Source of the DNA: Comamonadaceae bacterium
GTDB lineage: Bacteria; Pseudomonadota; Gammaproteobacteria; Burkholderiales; Burkholderiaceae
Assembly (NCBI GenBank): GCA_947455875.1
Contig: CANGSD010000009.1
Coordinates: forward strand, 1 to 11,462
Length of the DNA stretch: 11,462 bases
Direction: 5' to 3'
Positions 7,101-11,462 of this stretch are shown here, piece by piece (the first letter of the stretch is position 1; each line of letters opens with the position of its first letter). Below the pieces are notes generated by a model that was not told where the DNA came from, ran no database searches, and saw only the letters and a list, made by a program, of their open reading frames with translations. The translations under genes were made by a program, and so were the position numbers.

Positions 7101-7750
7101 CGACAGGGCGCCAAGGGCCGCCCGCCCAGCGCCGCCTGCAGCTCGCCCAGGCGCGGGCGCAGCAGGTCGTCCACCAGCGGCAGGCGCAAGGCCTGGCCAC
7201 GCAATTCGGCGCGCTCCTGCACCACCCGCGCCGACCGCACATCGCGCGTGGCCAGCACCGCCAGCTGGTCGTTGGCGGCGGCCTGGCTGGTGAAGCCCCC
7301 CAGCGACAAGCCCGGCTCGAGCGCGGGATTGGCCACCGGCTCGAAGGAGACACCCCGTCGGCGCAGTTCGGCCTTCTTGCGCTCGACCATCTCGGCGTCC
7401 GGGTACTTGCCCATGTAGATGATCCAACGCGCAGGTTCGACTGTGGCCTCCAGCCGCCAGCTACCCGGGGGCCAAGCCGCCAGGCGCTGACGCAGGGCGG
7501 CGGCAACGGGCTCCGGCAGGGGCGCGGTGGCCAGGCATTCGGGGGGGCGCAGGGGCGGGGCGGACTCGACCAGCCGCACGGCTTCTTCGCCCTGCACCAG
7601 GCGCATCGCCTCGGGCTGGACCTGCTGCGCCAGGCGCTGCGGCTCGGCCTGCGAGGACGGCCCCAGACCCCAGGGGCGTAGCAGGTCCTGGGCCCAGGCG
7701 AACCAGGCCGCATTCACGAGCAACAGGAGCAAAACGGCAAGACGCAGCAT
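7097..7750 (-). CDS. Membrane-anchored SPOR-domain protein
   Basis: The 217-residue product begins with a hydrophobic segment (residues 2-20, LRLAVLLLLLVNAAWFAWA) that is probably an uncleaved membrane anchor. A variable linker follows, and then a SPOR-like domain at about 107-177 (ARWIIYMGKYPDAEMVERKK, then LSLGGFTSQAAANDQLAVL). SPOR domains bind denuded-glycan peptidoglycan at the septum, so a periplasmic cell-envelope or division role is likely, but the specific function is unknown. The ATG overlaps the birA stop by one base (TGATG), which indicates co-expression with birA. The last four bases overlap the convergent kinase gene at CTAG. The anchor, domain and frame all look intact. Confidence 0.85.
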   Translation of the reverse strand: MLRLAVLLLLLVNAAWFAWAQDLLRPWGLGPSSQAEPQRLAQQVQPEAMRLVQGEEAVRLVESAPPLRPPECLATAPLPEPVAAALRQRLAAWPPGSWRLEATVEPARWIIYMGKYPDAEMVERKKAELRRRGVSFEPVANPALEPGLSLGGFTSQAAANDQLAVLATRDVRSARVVQERAELRGQALRLPLVDDLLRPRLGELQAALGGRPLAPCR

Positions 7751-8511
7751 CAGGGCAGGGGTCGCACGCTCACTTCGGCGCTGGAAACGACCTTTAGGCC
7801 GGCCGCAGTATGCACCAGCAAGGCGCCGCCGGGGGCGACGCCGGCGGCCTCACCGGTCGTTCCGTCGCTGAGGGTGATGGCGCGACCCCGCAGCAGGTCA
7901 CGGGCCGCAAAGCCCGCCTCGAAGGGCGCAAAGCCCGCGCGCTCGAAGGTCTGCAGCGCCCGCACCAGGGGCAAGGCCACGCGCAGCAAGGCGCCGGGGG
8001 CATCGGCCTGCGGCCACAACATGCGCAAGTCGGCGGGGGCAATGTCCATGCCCTCGCCTGCGGGGCGCGGCGCGATGTTGATGCCGATGCCCACGATGGT
8101 GTGGCGCGCGCCCGCCACGGAAGCCGTCTCGACCAGGATGCCGGCGAGCTTGCGGCCGTCGATCCACAGGTCATTGGGCCATTTCAGGCCGATGCCGGGG
8201 CCCAGCGCCTCGGCCACGGCCACGCCCACCGCCAGGGACAGCCCCGACCAGTCGGCCGGCGCCAGGGGCAGGCCCAGCGAGAACGTGAGCGAATCGCCAG
8301 GCGAGCTGACCCAGCCCCGCCCCAGGCGCCCGCGGCCCGCGGTCTGGCTTTGCGCCACCAGCAGCACCGGATCGACCTGCCCGGCCCGGGCGCGGCGCAT
8401 CAACTCGGAGTTGGTGGAATCGATCTCGGGCAGGACTTCGACCGTGAACCCGGGCAGCAGCGGCGCCACGGCCTCCCAGATCGCCTCCGAGGGCCACTGC
8501 AAGGGCGCCAT
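7750..8511 (-). CDS. birA: Biotin-[acetyl-CoA-carboxylase] ligase, single-domain form
   Basis: This enzyme activates biotin with ATP and transfers it to the carrier lysine of acetyl-CoA carboxylase and related carboxylases in the cytoplasm. The 253-residue protein carries STNSE (32-36), the biotinyl-AMP loop GRGRLGRGW (59-67, the counterpart of the E. coli GRGRRGRKW), KWPNDLWIDGRKLAGILVE (110-128) and GIGINIAP (141-148). A small C-terminal SH3-like domain ends the protein (ITLSDGTTGEAAGV, ALLVHTAAG). There is no N-terminal helix-turn-helix, so unlike E. coli BirA it is not expected to repress biotin genes. A GTG directly before the ATG (8514) is an equally possible start and adds one residue. 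It lies 24 bases after the SET gene and overlaps the SPOR gene, forming a three-gene minus-strand unit. Confidence 0.94.
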   Translation of the reverse strand: MAPLQWPSEAIWEAVAPLLPGFTVEVLPEIDSTNSELMRRARAGQVDPVLLVAQSQTAGRGRLGRGWVSSPGDSLTFSLGLPLAPADWSGLSLAVGVAVAEALGPGIGLKWPNDLWIDGRKLAGILVETASVAGARHTIVGIGINIAPRPAGEGMDIAPADLRMLWPQADAPGALLRVALPLVRALQTFERAGFAPFEAGFAARDLLRGRAITLSDGTTGEAAGVAPGGALLVHTAAGLKVVSSAEVSVRPLP

Positions 8512-8535
8512 CACGCGGGTTGGCCTCGGGTCCGG

Positions 8536-9045
8536 TCAGTCTTTGCGCTTGGGCGCCAGCAGGGTGCCCCGGCATTTCTTGGCGCCGCACCAGCAGGGGT
8601 ATTCGGCCTTGAGCTTCTTGGTATAGGGCTCGTCGATGGTCAGGCCGTAGTCGTAATTGAGCTCTTCGCCGGCGCGGATGTCGCGCAGGGCCTTGATGAA
8701 GACGCGACCTTCCACTTCGTCGGCCTCGCAATTGGGTTTGCAGGCGTGGTTGATCCAACGGGAGGAATTGCCGCCGTAGAGGGCATCGATCACGCGGCCG
8801 TCGTCCAGGGAGAAATAGAAGGTGTGGTTGGGGTCTTTCGGGTCGTGGGGATGGCGGCGCAGGGCCTCCTTCCAGGAGATGATCTCACCCACGTACTCGA
8901 TCAGAGTTTCGCCCTCGGCGATGTCCTCCAGGGCGAATACGCCCCGGCCATGAATGCCGGACTTGCGCGCCTGGATTTTTCGCCCCGAGAATCGGGCCGG
9001 CGCCGCCGTCTTGGCGGCCGAGCGCCCCCGCTCTTTTTTTGCCAT
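8536..9045 (-). CDS. SET-domain protein-lysine N-methyltransferase with post-SET zinc motif
   Basis: SET proteins transfer methyl groups from S-adenosylmethionine to lysine side chains. This 169-residue protein has a basic N-terminal tail (MAKKERGRSAAKT), then the SET fold with IHGRGVFALEDIAEGETLIEY (31-51), the pseudoknot motif RWINHACKPNCEADE (96-110) with Asn99-His100, and GEELNYDYGL (127-135), which holds the expected active-site tyrosines. A post-SET motif CWCGAKKCRG (151-160) provides three cysteines which, with Cys102, would coordinate a zinc ion that completes the lysine channel. The protein ends in a basic tail. All catalytic elements are present, so activity is likely; the substrate is unknown. 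Bacterial SET proteins are widespread but poorly characterised. The gene is probably the first of the SET-birA-SPOR unit and is divergent from topB. Only a weak ribosome-binding site precedes the ATG. Confidence 0.93.
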   Translation of the reverse strand: MAKKERGRSAAKTAAPARFSGRKIQARKSGIHGRGVFALEDIAEGETLIEYVGEIISWKEALRRHPHDPKDPNHTFYFSLDDGRVIDALYGGNSSRWINHACKPNCEADEVEGRVFIKALRDIRAGEELNYDYGLTIDEPYTKKLKAEYPCWCGAKKCRGTLLAPKRKD

Positions 9046-9069
9046 TGAAAAACTCTGTTAAGTTGAAGG

Positions 9070-9101
9070 TGTGCACAGGCGCGCGTGCGCGCATGCGCGT
9101 G
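9070..9101. other. Alternating purine-pyrimidine tract with palindromes (Z-DNA or cruciform candidate)
   Basis: Between the divergent SET and topB genes, 23 consecutive bases (9079-9101) strictly alternate purine and pyrimidine, mostly as CG steps. They contain the 12-bp palindrome CGCGCATGCGCG (9088-9099). A second short alternating palindrome, TGTGCACA, lies at 9070-9077. Such runs are the classic sequence type for left-handed DNA under negative supercoiling. The tract is seen directly; the structural behaviour is inference. Confidence 0.6.
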
Positions 9102-9169
9102 AGGGCCGATTGTAGGAATAACCCAGACCCCACCCGTCCCAGGACGTGCGGGGTCAGACAACGACAGAC

Positions 9170-11462
9170 ATGAGCAAGACCCTGGTCATCGCCGAAAAAC
9201 CATCCGTCGCGCAGGACATCGTCCGCGCGCTCACGCCTGTGGCGGGCAAATTCGAGAAGCACGACGAGTACTTCGAGAGCGAGCGCTACGTGGTCACCAG
9301 CGCCGTGGGCCACCTGGTCGAGATCCAGGCGCCGGAGCAGTACGACGTCAAGCGAGGCAAGTGGAGCTTCACCCACCTGCCGGTGATCCCGCCGCATTTC
9401 GACCTCAAGCCGGTGGACAAGACCAAGACCCGCCTGAACGCCGTGGTCAAGCAGGCCAAGCGCAAAGACGTCGCCACCCTGATCAACGCCTGCGACGCGG
9501 GCCGCGAGGGCGAGTTGATCTTCCGCCTGATCGGGCAGTACGCCGGCGGCAGCAAGCCCCTGGGCAAGCCGGTGCAACGTCTGTGGTTGCAGTCCATGAC
9601 GCCCGACGCCATCCGCCAGGGCTTCGATCAACTGCGCTCCGACCAACAGATGGCGGGCCTGGCCGATGCGGCCCGTTCGCGCTCTGAGGCCGACTGGCTG
9701 GTGGGCATCAACGGCACGCGCGCCTTCACCGCCTTCAACTCGCGTGATGGCGGCTTTTTCCTGACCACCGTGGGCCGGGTGCAGACGCCCACGCTGGCGG
9801 TGGTGGTCGAGCGCGAGGAACAGATTCGCAAGTTCATCAGCCGCGACTACTGGGAGGTACACGCCAGCTTCGCCGCCGAGGCTGGCAGCTACCCGGGCAA
9901 ATGGTTCGACCCCGCCTGGAAAAAAGACGAAGCCGATGCCGAGCGCAAGGCCGATCGCATCTGGTCGCAGCAAGACGCCCAGGCCATCGCCGACGCGGTG
10001 CGCGGGCACAACGCCGAAGTCAACGAAGAATCTAAACCGAGCAACCAGGCCTCGCCGGGTCTGTTTGACCTGACCACGCTGCAACGCGAGGCCAATGGCC
10101 GCTTCGGCTTTTCCGCCAAGACCACGCTGGCCCTGGCGCAGACGCTCTATGAGCGGCATCAGGCGCTCACCTACCCGCGTACCGACTCCAAATACCTGCC
10201 GCTCGAATACGTGAAGGTGGTCAAGGGTACGCTGGGGTCGCTGGCCGACAGCGGTCTGGGGCATCTCGCGCCCTTTGCGCGCGAGGCCCTGGACAAGGAC
10301 TACATCAAGCCCACCAAGAAAGTGTTCGACGACACCAAGGTCAGCGACCACTTTGCCATCATCCCCACCGGCAAGATCCCCACTGGCCTGTCCGAGGCCG
10401 AACAAAAGTTGTTCGATCTGGTGGTGCGTCGCTTCATCGCGGCCTTCTTCCCCTCCGCCGAGCATATGGTGACCACCCGCATCTCGCGCGTGGCGAGCCA
10501 CCACTTCAAGTCCGAGGGCAAGGTGCTGGTCAAGCCGGGGTGGCTGGCCATCTACGGCAAAGAGGCCACGCTGGATGTGGCCCCCGGCGAAGAAGGCAGC
10601 GGCAAGACCCTCGTGCCGGTGCGCGCGGGCGAGACCGTCACCAACGATCAAGCCGACGCCAAGGCTCTGAAGACCCGCCCACCCGCGCGCTACAACGAAG
10701 CCACCTTGCTGCGCGCGATGGAAACCGCCGGCAAGGAAATCGAGGAAGAGGAGCTGCGCGAGGCCATGCACGAAAAAGGCCTGGGCACACCCGCCACGCG
10801 CGCCGCCACGATCGAAGGCCTGATCAACGAGAAGTACATGCTGCGCGAGGGCCGCGACCTGATCCCCACGGCCAAGGCCTTCCAGCTGATGACGCTGCTG
10901 CGCGGACTGGGCGTCGAAGAACTCTCGCGACCCGAGCTCACGGGCGAGTGGGAATACCGACTCGCCCAGATGGAAAAGGGCCAGCTCTCACGCGATGCCT
11001 TCATGCAGCAGATCGCGGAGATGACGCAGCGCATCGTCAAGAAGGCCAAGGAGTACGACCGCGACACCGTGCCGGGCGACTACGCCACGCTGTCCACGCC
11101 CTGCCCCAATTGCGGCGGCGTCGTGAAGGAAAACTACCGTCGCTACACCTGCGCCGGCAAATCGGGTTCGGGCGATGACGCCTGCGGTTTCTCGTTCACC
11201 AAGATCCCGGCGGGCCGCGCCTTCGAGCTGGCCGAGGTCGAACAGTTCTTGCGTGACAAAAAGATCGGGCCGCTCGAGGGCTTCCGCTCCAAGGCGGGCT
11301 GGCCCTTCGTCGCCGAAATGGCGCTGACCTACAGCGAAGAAGACAAAAACTGGAAACTCGAATTCGATTTCGGCGACGAGGCCGATCCGGCGCAGACCGG
11401 CGAGCTGATCGACTTCGGTGCGCAAGAGCCCTTGGGGCCTTGCCCCAAGTGCGCGGCGCGCG
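9170..11462 (+). CDS. topB: DNA topoisomerase III, 3' end cut by window edge
   Basis: This type IA topoisomerase cuts one strand and passes another through the break; TopB enzymes mainly decatenate DNA and resolve replication and recombination intermediates. 764 codons are visible, starting at MSKTLVIAEKPSVAQDI. The TOPRIM fold has Glu9 and the acidic motif CDAGREGELIF (Asp109, Glu113, Glu115). The active-site tyrosine is Tyr335 in ALTYPRTDSKYLP. GLGTPATRAATIEGLI is the conserved domain-I/IV segment near 540. A zinc-finger-like C terminus follows, with Cys645, Cys648, Cys661 and Cys672, then a repeat-type segment (FSFTKIPAGRAFELAEVEQF), and a second CPKC begins at Cys758 just before the edge. 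The missing C terminus is therefore another repeat or finger. The N terminus fixes the ATG although no ribosome-binding site is evident. The gene is divergent from the SET gene. Confidence 0.96.
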   Translation, partial: MSKTLVIAEKPSVAQDIVRALTPVAGKFEKHDEYFESERYVVTSAVGHLVEIQAPEQYDVKRGKWSFTHLPVIPPHFDLKPVDKTKTRLNAVVKQAKRKDVATLINACDAGREGELIFRLIGQYAGGSKPLGKPVQRLWLQSMTPDAIRQGFDQLRSDQQMAGLADAARSRSEADWLVGINGTRAFTAFNSRDGGFFLTTVGRVQTPTLAVVVEREEQIRKFISRDYWEVHASFAAEAGSYPGKWFDPAWKKDEADAERKADRIWSQQDAQAIADAVRGHNAEVNEESKPSNQASPGLFDLTTLQREANGRFGFSAKTTLALAQTLYERHQALTYPRTDSKYLPLEYVKVVKGTLGSLADSGLGHLAPFAREALDKDYIKPTKKVFDDTKVSDHFAIIPTGKIPTGLSEAEQKLFDLVVRRFIAAFFPSAEHMVTTRISRVASHHFKSEGKVLVKPGWLAIYGKEATLDVAPGEEGSGKTLVPVRAGETVTNDQADAKALKTRPPARYNEATLLRAMETAGKEIEEEELREAMHEKGLGTPATRAATIEGLINEKYMLREGRDLIPTAKAFQLMTLLRGLGVEELSRPELTGEWEYRLAQMEKGQLSRDAFMQQIAEMTQRIVKKAKEYDRDTVPGDYATLSTPCPNCGGVVKENYRRYTCAGKSGSGDDACGFSFTKIPAGRAFELAEVEQFLRDKKIGPLEGFRSKAGWPFVAEMALTYSEEDKNWKLEFDFGDEADPAQTGELIDFGAQEPLGPCPKCAAR

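Noticed and set aside
7810..9048. A 412-codon plus-strand frame opposite birA and the SET gene
   Set aside because: It is antisense to two recognisable proteins and rich in Gly, Arg and Gln with no domain signal.
8885..10771. A 628-codon open frame on the minus strand opposite topB
   Set aside because: It runs antisense through the clear TopB frame and into the SET gene, with no family resemblance. Long antisense frames are common in DNA of this composition.

Overview
The window is GC-rich, densely packed chromosomal DNA typical of a Burkholderiales beta-proteobacterium, most likely an Alcaligenaceae-type organism (Bordetella/Achromobacter relatives). That placement rests on protein resemblance and on the recA-recX-sucC neighbourhood, recalled from that group; no database search was possible. 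Almost all of it is conserved housekeeping sequence. The only clearly accessory item is a small toxin-antitoxin pair. There is no gene-free stretch longer than about 300 bases, and I saw no tRNA, rRNA, CRISPR array or insertion sequence.

Layout. Bases 1-958 (minus) hold the first 319 codons of sucC (succinyl-CoA synthetase beta subunit), running off the left edge. Divergent from it, argC (plus, 1129-2049) encodes the short type-2 N-acetyl-gamma-glutamyl-phosphate reductase. Facing argC on the minus strand is a BrnT-type toxin gene (2345-2650) followed by its overlapping CopG/BrnA-like antitoxin gene (2077-2364), behind an AT-rich promoter with an 8-bp inverted repeat. Next on the minus strand are recX (2749-3222) and recA (3229-4302), a tight recA-recX transcription unit.

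Across a roughly 140-bp divergent promoter region that carries two palindromes, plus-strand genes follow: a MarR-family regulator (4444-4914) and a two-component pair of the TctD/TctE type (response regulator 4978-5652, sensor kinase 5652-7100, coupled by a TGATG overlap). The kinase converges on a minus-strand run, sharing the palindromic stop CTAG. In transcription order that run is a SET-domain protein methyltransferase (9045-8536), a biotin-protein ligase without the repressor domain (8511-7750) and a membrane-anchored SPOR-domain protein (7750-7097). Divergent from the SET gene, topB (DNA topoisomerase III) begins at 9170 and runs off the right edge after 764 codons. Their shared intergenic region contains an alternating purine-pyrimidine tract that could adopt Z-DNA or a cruciform.

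How the genes fit together: sucC serves the TCA cycle, argC arginine synthesis, recA/recX recombination and its restraint, topB decatenation, birA biotinylation of carboxylases, and the SPOR protein probably the envelope. I found no convincing undescribed multi-gene system. The points most worth a second look are the toxin-antitoxin insertion with its probably leaderless toxin mRNA, the two palindromes between recA and the MarR gene in place of a canonical SOS box, the bacterial SET/post-SET protein, and the Z-DNA-prone promoter of a topoisomerase gene. Both edge genes, sucC and topB, are truncated only by the window limits.
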